Below the pieces are notes generated by a model. The model made no database searches and was not told where the DNA came from. It worked only from the letters and a program-made list of their open reading frames with translations. A program made the position numbers and the translations under genes. Positions 35,782 to 47,411 of a stretch of DNA of 64,000 bases are shown piece by piece. Source of the stretch: Anthonomus grandis grandis (taxonomy: Eukaryota; Arthropoda; Insecta; Coleoptera; Curculionidae); NCBI RefSeq assembly GCF_022605725.1, contig NC_065546.1, positions 47,488,227-47,552,226 on the forward strand, written 5' to 3'. Position 1 is the first letter of the stretch. Each line of letters begins with the position of its first letter.

Positions 35782-38489
35782 CTTCATTTCTTTAATATTG
35801 CGTAGAGTACGGGTAAGATATTTGAAAACTCGATTCTTCAATTTACTTCAGTAAAGTGTAGCAAGGAACAATCGGGGAAAGTCTTATGTGATGCCAGATA
35901 AGACTATCCTGTTAGTTTATAGCTATTTGTCCTCATCCATTCTATAAATAATTTTAGGGAATTACTTGCTTTTGAATAGGATTATCCTTTTTGTTCTGTT
36001 TTGTATGTATTATTTCTTGTTGAGAAAAGATGGACTTTGGCATATATCTTATGATGTGTACTGCAATCATTTGCGAAATGTTTGATTGAAAGTTGCACTG
36101 GGAAATATAAGAACTCATTTTATTTATTTGTTTTTCATAAATTTCATTAACAGAAAACAAATAATTATCATTGATTTTTCCAAGGTAAACTTGTTACTTT
36201 CACTTTTTAACAGGTTATGGCCTAAAATTAATTTTTGGACATTGACGCTTCAATGTTGCTTTGACAAACAAATTTCGGATTCCATTTCACGGCACACGTT
36301 ACACTATTTACTTTATTTTCTATTTGATTAATGTAACAAATTATTATCGATGTTTTAATCTCCTTTTATCATGCCTATTGAACTAAGTGATGTGTATAGT
36401 GAACGATTGAATGAAATTGGTGAATGAGATTTCTGGGTTGATTTTCGCTGGATTAAGTGTGAACAGACACTTATTTTGGGACAATTGTTCCGATTGGTGA
36501 CAGCTTATATCTATACATTGGTATTGATTGACGTTGATTGATGTCACTTAACTTCCTTTCTGGTATGGGAAAGTGAAGTGCGAACATTAGAAAATGTCAG
36601 GTTAAAATTCTGAATTAAATTTCACCATCCGGTAGACCTTGGTTGATCTGCTTTTTATATTTATAATATTTATGAATGCAACTGACTGAAGATGTTGCTC
36701 ATTAACACCATGAAAGGGCGCCACTAGCGATGCTTCAATAGCAAATTTTTCAATCTATTTACCGAAATAAATCAATAATATATAGTATAGTAAAGTAAAT
36801 AGTAAGAGCACAGTCTATCCTAATTAATCTACATATTATATTTCTTTTAAATATATTTTTCATCATATATTAAATGTTTTTTTTCTAAGTTTTAAGTTTA
36901 ATAAACCCACCTAAATTTGGGTTTAACTAAAAAGTTTAGTTATTGAATTTCTTGTGATCTTCATTATGTATTTTCTAAAGTTATAAACATAAAAGTTCTT
37001 CTACTCAAAAAAATTCTTATACCAGTTTAAAGCCCATCAACAAAGTTGTTTAGTATACTATTGGGAAGTTGGAAATTCTCTTTAATACTGCACGAGTGAT
37101 TCCGGGAGTTGCACTGATAAATTTTTCACGATAAGTAGAATTTAAGGCGGTTTCTTATTGAAAAAGTAAACCGTAAACGGCAACATTTTATGGAGGTTTT
37201 ACAGTTTTTTAAAAGCGAGCTTACTCGCAAGTTTACGATCAAGCTTCAAATAAAATACAGAATCGAGTTTTAAGGAAAAGTATAAAAGATGATTAGGGTC
37301 AAAAGTTTTTCAACTTTCCCATCCTTATACAAATATAATGTATAATAAAAAAACAAACCGGATTTCTATAAGCAAGAAAAGCTTGAAAATGAGTCAATAA
37401 TTTTTTTTGTTCTTTCTCAGAAAATCTGACTAGACCGATATTTCAATCAAAATTACCCTTGAAGCGGTTACACCGCCAAAGCTGGGCTTGATATTGAGCA
37501 ATAAATTTACACTATTACGGTTTCGGACCCTCTCCTAAATCTGAATTTTAATAAAAGTGCTAAGTTATGAGAATCCTCTGTGGATATCTAGAAACGAGCT
37601 AAGAATACTCGGAAGAGTTCCGTTTTAACGTGGCGAAAATTTTAAACGCGATAGAAGCTAAAAGATGGCGCAATTATTTTGTGATCTGTGGATACGATTC
37701 GTTTTAGATGTGACATGAATTTTAAAGAGTTTTGCGTGCATATATTATTTTATATGAATTTTTTGTAAGTTTTATAGCTCTATTTTACAATGGTAATAAA
37801 ATAATTTGTAAATTTGGTGAAAAAGAAACATAATTTCCAGAAGATTTAGTCGATAATATAAAAAGGAAAGTTAAATTTTCATTTCATCTAAGTGCGCAAT
37901 TTGATGAGGTCCTTTAAAGTCACAAATTTTAAATATTCTCTCTTTTTTTTACCTTTTTCCTAAACCTAGCTATCGAAATAAGTAAAAAGTAACTGGTTTT
38001 TATAGTCTTCGATGCACTGCAAAAACCTATAAAATTTATAAATTTAAACAATTCATCCCCTCAAGCGCTTGATCTCCAATTACAGCAAGCGCAGTATCAT
38101 TTCGCTCATACAATATTTATCCTGTTGGATTCCGTAAAATCCAGGCAGGTAATCTGGAGATGAAGTAATGCATAAGTAAAGAAATCCCGAAGGACCGAGC
38201 ACAATTATGCACGGGTACACGGCCCTAAAATCTGTGCTGACTGCGGCATATCATGTTCCGAGAGTGCAGACTGAATTGTTAAAGGAATAGTGCAACGTAG
38301 GACAAAATACTATACATACAGATCGGAAACTGGGTCGGGAAGACTGATTTGAATTTTGGTTTTAAATATGTATTTTTCCTTTTTAGAATATGTAGGTAAA
38401 TTATTGTATAATATGCATATACTTATATTAGAAAAATAAATCAGTTGGTTTTTGCTAAGGCTATATATAAAGTATGTTACGTTTTTTAT
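35782..38489. other. No recognised gene
   Basis: AT-rich. Open frames at 35,954-36,160 and 36,086-36,331 overlap on opposite strands and carry no motif. A less AT-rich part near 38,050-38,340 (runs such as CACGGGTACACGGCCC) is not assigned. Confidence 0.45.
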
Positions 38490-38960
38490 TATCGGTCCAT
38501 CTTGTTGGCGCAGTCCCTACTTGGGTAGGCCTCATGTCTCGGTCTCCATTCAAATATTCTTCTGGTCGATCGATTATCTAACATCCTTGTGTTATGTCCG
38601 ACCCAGTTCCATTTCAATGTACTGATTTTTCCTAAGTTTATTACTTGGGACTTCATTCCTAAGAGTGACGTTCAACAATAACCTCTCTATAGTTTTTGTA
38701 GTTGTTTAATTGTCTCGGTCTATATGGAGTTCTCGAAATATTGATCTTCACTCCGGCCATTTTTCAGGTTTCTTAAAATTTTGCATGGCTTTTTCAAACA
38801 TTTGTATGGCTTTCTCAATGTTGTCTGATATCAGGACAATATCGACTGAAAATTTTAAATTATTTTGAACTTTCTCGTGTCTGTTTACACCCATGTTGTC
38901 CCAATTTATTTTTTTATAGACGAATTCCAGCAAAGTGGTGAACAGATTTGACAATATCAA
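38490..38960 (-). pseudogene. RTE-like retrotransposon fragment (RT catalytic end and C-terminus)
   Basis: On the minus strand an open frame at 38,960-38,748 reads VQNNLKFSVDIVLISDNIEK, corresponding to the RTE block xNNLRFADDIVLLSxNIEE with FADD mutated to FSVD. Further down, STLKWNWVGHNTRM and RSTRRIFEWRPRHEAYPSR match the conserved RTE C-terminal motif (K-W-x-W-A-G-H-x-A-R-M, then W-x-P-R). Frames shift in between. A second RTE remnant is at 41,650-42,260; the two are not obviously one copy because they overlap different domains and other elements lie between them. Confidence 0.75.
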
Positions 38961-39289
38961 ATGAGGAGGTGATCTGCAAACCGCAGTTTTTTTTTTAATT
39001 TTATAGTTTTGAGATTAAGATGTTTTTTTGTGTGCGTAAATGGAAAAGTAGAATGCTGAATCAAATATATCATATTAAATTTTAAAAGTAATAAAATGAC
39101 TATACTAACCTGTACAAATCTATTCCTCATCGGTACTGAAGTATATAAAAAAAATAAACAAAAAACTGCATTTTGATTTTCCTCACCTAATAAAACTGCG
39201 TTTTGAAAAACCAATCTAGCTTGTTAGTTGAAAAGTTAAAGATAAATTAAACAAAAGTTTTATAGTCATATTTTAAGGCCGATATCTTC
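38961..39289. other. No recognised gene
   Basis: AT-rich; the minus-strand frame at 38,957-39,214 is not recognised. Confidence 0.4.
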
Positions 39290-40230
39290 CTAAGCGCAAT
39301 CACACAACTCTGGATCTACAGCGTGAGACTCCGGGTCTGCCTCTTTCTGGTCTCCTGTCGGATGTCTTAGATCTTCATCTAGTAGGTTCTTGTACAAGGC
39401 ATCAATGTGTTCTAGCTTACCTTTTTGTATGATATTGTGTAGTTTAATTTGCTAAGGTTGGTAATTCTCTAGTTTCGCACCTCGTTTCAAGTAGTTCTGA
39501 TATTGTTTGTCATTATCTGTTCTCTAGAAAACTTCTAATTTTGCCTTGTCACAAACCCTTTTCAAATAAACTCTCTTTGTCTCCTGTGTACCAGTTATTT
39601 TCTTAAATTTTGAACCAGGAGGATCGTTCTAATCCAACAAGTCCCAGCACTTTAACATTTCCAATTTTCTTATTAGCAGATTTTCCCCTTTCCGACCGAA
39701 TACTCTGTCCGCAGGTAGATAAGAATGACCTCTTACCGGAAAATATAGCACCAGCTCTTCAATATGTTTATGTGCCTTAGTGGAAAGCCAAAACATCAAC
39801 ATGTGGATGAAAAACAAATTTTTATTTTGGCCTCCACATCCGTCGGTGTATAGTCCAACCAGTTTGCAATTCTCTGGAAAATTGCGGTTTGTCAAGAACT
39901 GGTTTAAAGCTGATGCTATCTCTTTCGGTCCCCTTTTCACTTGATTCTCTGTCTAAGTATTAAAGTAAGGGGGTCTTGTACTGGGTTACCGAGTTTATAT
40001 AAAAATTGAATAAAGCAAGTTGATGTAAACAAAAAGGCTTCCCATGTATTCATTTTAGGCAAAGTATGAACCTGCCACAAGTCGAAACACACTGTAAACC
40101 TATTTTCTGGACTTTCTTTCAAAAAATTGAGGAACTGTTTGGCCCGCAACTTATGAATTTTCAGTTCAGTTATAGATTTTTCTTTTAAAGCTAAGGACGC
40201 AGCTGAGGACTTAATTGCATTCTTTAAGCG
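39290..40230 (-). pseudogene. Second gene fragment of the uncharacterised DDE-type family
   Basis: Minus-strand frames give CTRLKNAIKSSAASLALK and RFTVCFDLWQVHTLPKMNTW (first acidic position), then after a shift near 39,940 KRGPKEIASALNQFL, KLVGLYTDGCGGQNKNLFF (second acidic position) and LYFPVRGHSYLPADRVFGRK (third). One TAG, in LLD-stop-NDPPG, breaks the continuation, which then runs KFKKITGTQETKRVYLKRVC to a stop at 39,290. The order (Cys cluster, D, DGCGGQNKN, GHSYLPADR) is that of the gene at 29,277-31,011, but the sequence is only distantly similar. The N-terminal side is cut at 40,233 by the fold-back element. No TIRs seen. Confidence 0.7.
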
Positions 40231-40234
40231 CGTA

Positions 40235-40930
40235 CAGGGTGTCCCAAATTCGAGGGTGACCATTGGGATCTCGGAAACCGTAAGAGTTGCGGAGTCGGTT
40301 AAATAGAGACAAAGTTGCGCAATTTGGAGCTTAAAAAAAAAGACGTTTAAAAAATTTTAAAATTCCAGATACTTCCAAAGTTATCTGGAAAAAATCGAAA
40401 ATTGTCAAAATCGTTTTTACCTTCTACCTACTTTATTTAAAGAGACATCGGAAAACTAAACACAGTTTTTATTGCCACTTTTTATGTCCTACAACATGAC
40501 GCAAAAAAAAAATATTTCGACGTTTCGTTTTTTTCTCGATCATCATCAACTTTATTTTTTCTTATGGGCGCCATATTGGATTTTCTTATTTTTAAAAAGT
40601 ATTTTTAATTGCCTTTAAAATGAGGTATCGCACTTGCATATCCGCTTACTCCTTCTAGGACTTCCAAGATGGCGCCCATAAGAAAAAATAAAATCGATGA
40701 TTATCGAAAAAAAAATCGAAACGTCGGATAATTTTTTTTTACGTCATGATGTAGAGCATAAAAAGTGGCAATGAAAAACTGCTTTTAGTTTTCCGATATC
40801 TCTTTAAATAAAGTTGGTAGAAGGTAAAAACGATTTTGACAAATTTCGTTTTATTTTGGATATCTTCGGAAGTATTAGGAATTTTAAAATTTTTTAAACG
40901 TTATTTTATGAACCTCCAAATTGCGCAACT
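40235..40930. mobile_element. Fold-back (hairpin) element inserted at TA
   Basis: Arms 40,313-40,580 and 40,662-40,929 are inverted copies of equal length (268 bp), roughly 85% alike by eye, around an 81-bp loop. An outer segment on the left only (40,235-40,312) starts CAGGGTGTCCCAAATT after a TA. The matching right terminus (…GGGACACCCTG) is absent, so the right end is truncated. No open frame. The TA and CAGGGTGTCCC start suggest a non-autonomous Tc1/mariner-superfamily element. It lies immediately next to the cut edge of the coding remnant at 39,290-40,230. Confidence 0.8.
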
Positions 40931-40949
40931 GCAAATGTCTTCTCAATTT

Positions 40950-41205
40950 TTTTTCCTTTAGGAAGTTTTACTTCAATCACGTGGGATATTTTATTATATC
41001 ATGTTGTTTATATACACACTGTCTAATCATTTTGACGTCTTCTGTAGTAGCTTCATGGCACTGAAGTGCAGTTTTTAAATGCTTGCACTTTACTTCAAAA
41101 TCTTTCGCATTGAGCAAATGATTCATATAACTCACCAACTAACTTAATATTTAAACTTACCGTATTTTTTTTGTCCTTTCTCGTTTAGATAATAGTTTGG
41201 TTTCT
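40950..41205 (-). other. Possible upstream coding remnant beyond the fold-back element
   Basis: On the minus strand the frame reads NHLLNAKDFEVKCKHLKTAL and QCHEATTEDVKMIRQCVYKQ. It is preceded by another segment, WFEKKKPNYYLNEKGQKKYG, ending at G|GTAAGT (donor near 41,158). The Cys spacing recalls the N-terminal Cys cluster of the DDE-type family at 39,290-40,230, on the same strand and on the correct side. About 150 residues expected in between would be missing. Weak. Confidence 0.3.
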
Positions 41206-41649
41206 TTTTTTCAAACCATGAGATGCGTCACTAATAACTATACCATCCATCCTTAGGTCTGACTACTATAACTAACTATTATCCACTTTTAAATTAATGC
41301 AAAAGTTAGCAGCAATAAATCGCAAAAGTATAACACGCATACTACAAACTGTCGGAAAAGCTCGGAACTAAACTATTAACAACTGAACTTAATAGCTTTC
41401 CATTTATTCAAATAAATACTGCGTTTTGGCGTGCAAGCATAATTTTACACACCAAGTAGAGATTTGCAAAGTGACGTTATGGTTTTCCAAGCATAAAGTA
41501 ATAAATTGCGTTATGTTTTTCCTAGTAAAACAAAAGACTGCACTTACTGCAAAATATCACAAGAATTCATTTGCTACTATAGAGAAAAACTCCAGATTGA
41601 CGTTCTCAATTAGGTTATTCGTGTAGATCACCATTGAAAATATACTCTT
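41206..41649. other. No recognised gene
   Basis: AT-rich; the open frame at 41,426-41,626 (plus) is not recognised. Confidence 0.4.
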
Positions 41650-42260
41650 TGGTTTGTTTGTACCCTCCTGAAGTCTTACATATGCAGTTACTGTTTCTCA
41701 GATACTGTGCTGTATCGATGGTCAATTCGACAATAAACTAGAGCTTGGAGCATTCCCTGTTGGTCTATAGTATCAAACGCCTTTTCCTGTTCTACAAAAC
41801 CAAGTTTAGGTGGTTGGTTATGTTTCACACCTTCAAAACAAGTAAAAAAAGTTCTAATAATCTGCATGTAATCGCTGGTGCCAAAATTTTAACAGAATCT
41901 AGCCCGTTCACTCCACTAGTAACTATCCAGTTTGTTTAAAAGTCTCTTTAATATGATTCTCATGAATAGCTTGTAAGGTTAGGATAAAAGGCTAATGAGT
42001 CGATATCAATCTTAAATTAGCCCTATTACCATTCTTATGAATAGAAACAATAATTGCATTATGTCACTTAGAGTTGTACTTTTCAATAGACATACGTTAA
42101 AGATCTTTTGAAGTATAAAGTATCTTCTTTAATTGATTCAATAACTATATGATCGTTTCCAGGTGGAACTTTCTCATATTCTTTTATAAAGCCCTTTGTG
42201 AAAGTCTTTTGCAATATCAAGAATATCCTCTCTATTAGTTTTTGATGTCCTGCTTCTACC
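41650..42260 (-). pseudogene. RTE-like retrotransposon RT fragment
   Basis: Minus-strand translation gives YRLISLLS, then after a stop PYKLFMRIILKRLLNKLDSY, FGTSDYMQIIRTFFTCFE and LGFVEQEKAFDTIDQQGMLQ, followed by ALVYCRIDHRYSTVSE. These match RTE-clade RT blocks 1-3 (NYRPISLLSxxYKLFxRI, FRxGFGTxDH, VxFVDxEKAFDSI). Interrupted by several stops, and it lacks the catalytic block downstream. It is followed at lower coordinates by unrecognised sequence, so the rest of the copy is gone or moved. Confidence 0.8.
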
Positions 42261-42484
42261 AAGCAGTTTGTAAATTTTTATTTTTTCTGTGCTAACTTTT
42301 CTAATTTTCTATAGCTTAATTAGCTTATATATCGACTGTTTTTTTGTATTCAAGTAAATTGCGTGATAAACCAACAAAATATGTGGTGTTTTTTAAGTGA
42401 GTTTAGGTATTTGTATATAAATATATTATTAAGGTAAAACGAAAATCATGCAGTCTTTCGCCACTTATTTAAAAAAACCCTCTA

Positions 42485-42535
42485 TTTATTATTATTATTA
42501 TTATTAATATTATTATTATTATTATTTATTTTATT
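42485..42535. repeat. (ATT)n microsatellite
   Basis: About 15 units of TTA/ATT with one interruption (TAATATT). Confidence 0.85.
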
Positions 42536-42902
42536 TGTTTACATTATTTTGGTGATAAGGATCAGTTTTAAAAACTGAACCATGTTTAATAAATAAGTGG
42601 AGGGAGACAGCAGGATTTTCATTTTGCCCTAATCTACGATTCCACTGCAAGTATCGACTATTTCTTCACAAATATATTTTGATTAGTTATAAATTGTCAT
42701 TATCATTTTTGATAAAAATAGGTATAATTAGAAATATATATGTTATAAATTACGAGCAAAATTACAAAAAAAATTAGGCCTGTCCTTCCTAAGTATTATT
42801 CATGTATATGTTAGTATACTATTTTCAATAAAGTTTGATTTGATTTAAAAATAATAAGATATTTATTTAAAATAAATTTTGTCTAATATTTTTAAGGCTT
42901 AC

Positions 42903-42966
42903 CTGGATGTACAGCTTTTCCCACGACAATAAAGGTTATTTCCAGCACAAGTAGAAAAAACGGCAA
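42903..42966 (-). other. Candidate 64-bp exon, Cys-rich
   Basis: On the minus strand a pyrimidine-rich tract ending TTTTCAG precedes 64 bp that end in CCAG|GTAAGCC, a near-consensus donor. The only open frame reads AVFSTCAGNNLYCRGKSCTS. The Cys spacing (C-x5-YC, then C) would suit the first half of an LDL-receptor class A repeat. No partner exon found nearby. If real, it belongs to a host gene with long introns running through this repeat-rich region. Chance is a fair alternative for such a short piece. Confidence 0.35.
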
Positions 42967-44499
42967 CTGAAAATAAAAAAAAACCATATTTAATAATTAA
43001 AATGTCGTCTGAAAAAAGAAGCTCTAAAAACTAAAATTATTCATTAAAAATTAATTGCTCTTTTACTACTTTTCCTTTTAGCAGGAGTGGCTATTAGTTT
43101 CTGTACTGTTTAATGACTGAAACCTTTCTTATCTACATATATAACTAGTTTTTTTTGTTAATTATTTTAAGAGGCAATTTACATTTTGAAAATTAAGGGA
43201 CTATAAGAAATATATGCACATTACTCCTATTTTTTCATAAAGCTGGTAAAAATAGTTTAATAATAAAGTTTTGCTTTATTAAAAAATAGTTGTGCAAATT
43301 TTAGTTTTTAAATTCATTAATAAAATAATTAGCTAAGTATAATTAACATTAGCTTTATAAGTTTATTAAATAGCCGCGAATTTTTTTTATGCCGAGTGAA
43401 CGCACTTGTTCTATATAACCAATAAAAGGAATTCTTCTTGAAATAAAATAACTATAAAAATTAAAAACTATTTTTGAGGGGCTATTTAAGTTGTTTCCTA
43501 AATTTATTTTAATTTAAAATTTACTTTATTGGCATGATATTTATTTTGCAATTTGTGGTAAAAAGAAATATAACCAATAACTAAGCCTTGCCTTGTCATA
43601 CCTCAAAGCCTTTTTTAATGCATCAGCGACCGACAGTGTTGTCACTGCATTTAAAATTCCTAACTTAATAAATTTATTTATTTTAGGCCGTTAAAGTTTT
43701 TTTCTCAATATAGGTTCAAAAATATTATAGTATTTGGAAAAAAAGAGTAAATAGATATTGTTACATAATTAAAAACTTAAAATTAAATAATTTACGCCCT
43801 CTAACGGTGGAGTACAATACAAATTTCTTTAAATACTTTTTGATTTATTTTACTGGAACATTTTGCTGAATGTATAATAAACAAAATTCATATTAAATAA
43901 AGACCAATTAAAGAAATATAAATTTCTCATTTCTTCTGCGTCTATTGTAGAAAGTAAATTAAAAACAAATGTAACAAAAAAGACGATTATGATATTTCCT
44001 TAAAAAAAAATTGATATTTATTTATAAAACAAAAAAGTACAACTTCATCAATATTATTTAGGTCATATGTCAATAATAGTATTTATAAAAGTGAGAAGTT
44101 TAAACTATATCTAGATATTTAATTACTATTTTAAACTAGGTTCTAACAGGTAATTAAATATAGAAAAATATGCTTCATAGATATCTTATAACCATGAAAT
44201 TATGCCTTATTCAATTTTTTATAAAGCATTTACTTTTTTAAGTTTATCTTTCAGTATACAAACTCCTTGCAACTAAGTTAGTTAGTAACGAACTCACATA
44301 ATTAGCATGCCTTTGTTCGGAACCCTAATTTTGTGATATGGTAATATCGAGACGGTTCACAGCTCTAGTTGTTATATAATTGATTGATCACGATCAATCT
44401 ATACCAAAAAAACTGCCTAATAGTAAGGAGCCCAGATTTCGTAAAAGGATGTTCCGTGAGAAATTCTTTTAGTTTAGTTAAAAATTAATTTATTAAATT
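42967..44499. other. No recognised gene
   Basis: AT-rich with short A and T runs; nothing recognised. Confidence 0.45.
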
Positions 44500-45430
44500 A
44501 ATGCAAATACCTCTAACTCCGATGCAATCCAACTACTCCAGTAAAATAGAGCGGTCCACCGTATCAAATGCCCGTTACAAGTCTAGAAATAATGCAACTG
44601 GTTTTTTTGCTTGTTACAGCTCTCAGTTATGCTTCATGTAAGGCATTTTCTATTAATTTATTTGTTTGAAAGCCACACTAATACTGCGATAATGTTCCAC
44701 TTTCTTCCAATAAGCTACAGAGCCTAGTTTCTCGACTAGTTTACTTAGGATACTAGTAAGAGCAATTGGCCTGTAATTATCAAACATGTTTTGTCATTAT
44801 TTTTAGATGGCGGAATAATAATTGTACATTTGTCCTATAATGGTAATATGAGTTTAATTTTTTAAATATTTGCACTAGTATTATCATCCCCAGTTGATAA
44901 CATCTTGTCGAACTTGCATTGTCTTACTTATTTATTTAATGTAACACGACCAAAACGTCGTGTTACATTAAATAAATAAGACAATGCAAGTTCGACAAGA
45001 TGTTTTCACTGTACCATTGTCTACCACATAAGTCATATTAAGTCATAAAACCTTTTTGAATTTTTCATATTTATGTTTATTTTATTTTTATATTAAATAC
45101 CTCTAACGTCTTTAATTAGTGTTGTGAATTTATTATGATAATTAACATAAGTTTAAAATACCTTAGGACTTACGGACGACGTAGACTGTTTTTAAGCATA
45201 TTTCTATTACGAATTGAGTTAACTAACCCCTGAGTTATTTTAAATTTAATATCTTTTTCTGCTTAAAATAATAATTTTTGTTGTGGCATTAATAACATGC
45301 AATATTAAAATTTTAGTTATTTTTGTTGCAATAATATTACTAGATGCTTCCCTGATAACAGCCTCCCAGGTTTTGCCCCTGAGTCTATTAAATCATTCCT
45401 CTTTAAAGTGAGATTTTATGAGTTTCTAAT
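44500..45430 (-). pseudogene. Antisense non-LTR ORF2 remnant split by a palindrome
   Basis: On the minus strand, from 45,430 down, the linker reads EAVIREASSNIIATKITKIL and then LVNSIRNRNMLKNSLRRP, typical of the segment before non-LTR RTs. After the palindrome at 44,899-45,004 the RT part continues at lower coordinates: DKCTIIIPPSKNN, and near 44,520-44,600 PVALFLDL, a stop, then RAFDTVDRSILLE, another stop, and LDCIGVRGICIN (RT block 3, with the first catalytic Asp region). Downstream blocks are not found. Jockey/R1-like by reading. Dead, with many stops. Confidence 0.7.
44899..45004. repeat. Near-perfect palindrome (arms 52 and 48 nt)
   Basis: Left arm 44,899-44,950 and right arm 44,957-45,004 are perfect inverted complements except for 4 extra bases in the left arm. 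The spacer is CAAAAC. Arms include CATCTTGTCGAACTTGCATT and its complement. It sits between the linker and RT parts of the antisense non-LTR element. The transcript would form a hairpin of nearly 50 pairs. Confidence 0.9.
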
Positions 45431-47411
45431 TTTTAAACTATTGTGATTTTCAGTAATGTTTCTTAAATTATTCTTTTACATTTGCAATGAACTTTGATAA
45501 AAAAGTGGTCTATGCAAGTTGGATTTAAACTTGATTTTATAGTTGCATTATTATGATAAAATAGTACCCAAAACTAAAAAAACAATTTATTATCTTAAAG
45601 GTTAATTTATGCGTCACACCCCAAGTTTTCTGTATTACAAGTATTATAGTATTTTCTCAAAAAAAGTTAATGCAATGTTTGTCAATATTTGCTGGTATAT
45701 AGTGGTGGTAATCTGATATTATTTCTTATTTTGTGTTAATTCTTTAGTTTTCCACTCTAATGAATTTAAGGCCGTCCAGCAATTACTTTTTGCTGTAAAA
45801 TTAATTCAAATTTTACAAAAATTATAGTTTTGTCACACCAGCTAATTTCGCTTTCAATATAAAGAATAGTAGTATGATTTGGTATTTTAAACTCATTTAT
45901 ATTTTAAACAAGAGAGTTTCTAATAAAATCATTTTGTCCAGATAAAATAAAAATTAATATATATTTATTATTTTAAGATTGTATATTTTTTTTATTAACC
46001 GGATTAGTTAAAGTTAATTATTTCTAGCAGAAAAATTAAAATTCTTTTATTCCGAGCAGTTGAAGTATTTCTATCTCTTAAAGTGTATAATATTATATAA
46101 ATATGTTTCTACATATCAGAAGAAAAAATATTATATTAATGCACACAGTGCAAGAGTGCAATAAATAATAAAAACCGGCAGCATTTTGATTGATCATTTC
46201 ACTAGCAAGTACATAAAATACATAGGCAAAGAATCTTTTATAATTTAAATTATATATTCCGATGAGAGCATCTTACTTTGTATATACCTACTCTATTTCG
46301 CATTTTACAAATACCTATTTCCAAAAGGGACGTTAAGGGGCATTAGCTCCGACTTCCGATGCTCCGGAAATTGCTTGAAACTTGAATATTTGCCAAGTTG
46401 GTTGCTAGCTACAATTTTCTGCGAGATTTTATTCATGAATTTAAAAAACTCGCCTAGTTTTGCTATAATACTGTTATGCTTATGTTACAGGTTTTTTAGT
46501 ACATCTTTTTGGTAATATTTAAGCTTAAGACTGCTATCAGGCTTTATCGTGTATCGATTTATTTTTTTCTTTCACACCAATACTATTTCTGCCATTTTGA
46601 CAATAAATATATTTTAATCAATAATAACTTAATTAAACTATGTCATTAAAGCATACATAACAAATATTAGCTTATTCTTGGTTAGCTAAGAATGTTACAA
46701 TAAAAATTAAATCAAAATCCGAAGAAAAGTTTAAGCGGCAATTACTTTTTGAACCAAGTTTATAATTGAGATCAAACCCTCGTTTTAAAACTTTGAAAAG
46801 GGGCCCGTAAAGCCAAGAAATAACAACATTTTCAGAAATTTGTTTCACTTTGTTAAAAGCAGCCAACGTTTGCGAAAACCATAAAAGCAAAGAAATTCGC
46901 TAATCTAATATTAACATGAAAAACAACCCGGAGTTATTAACTTAGAACCCCTAGTCTTTGTCAACCGTTCTGATTACGAAAGATCAACCGAATAAAACTG
47001 CCGAGTAATCAAATATTAAAATGTAATTTTGAAGCTGTCGTGGATAGGCAAATCGAAAAGGGTTGAAAAAGGAGGGTAAAAAAAATTAGGCAAATAGTGA
47101 ATTATAATTTTGAATAATATTTAGGTTTTCCTATTGTTTTGCTTATTCGTTTCAAATTATGTATTTACTTTTTAAATTTTTATGATCTCAAATACCTTCT
47201 AAGGCAATTGTGATTTTGAGAATGAGGTGATGAGGTTTTGAGATGTTGAGAACAATATTTTAGGTCTTGCAGGCATTCAGAAGTTTTTCTTTTTGGCGAC
47301 TCTGAAGACATTTAAAGTTTCTTTTTATATATGCCAAATACTTAAAATCAATTTGCAATACTGATCATACAATACTAGTAATATAATTGTAGTTTTTTTT
47401 AGGAAATTATA
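45431..47411. other. No recognised gene
   Basis: AT-rich. The first few hundred bases may be eroded endonuclease of the antisense non-LTR element. The open frame at 46,672-46,890 (minus) is not recognised. Confidence 0.4.

Noticed and set aside
42485..42535. ATT run as a CRISPR-like or satellite array
   Set aside because: Simple trinucleotide microsatellite without spacers.
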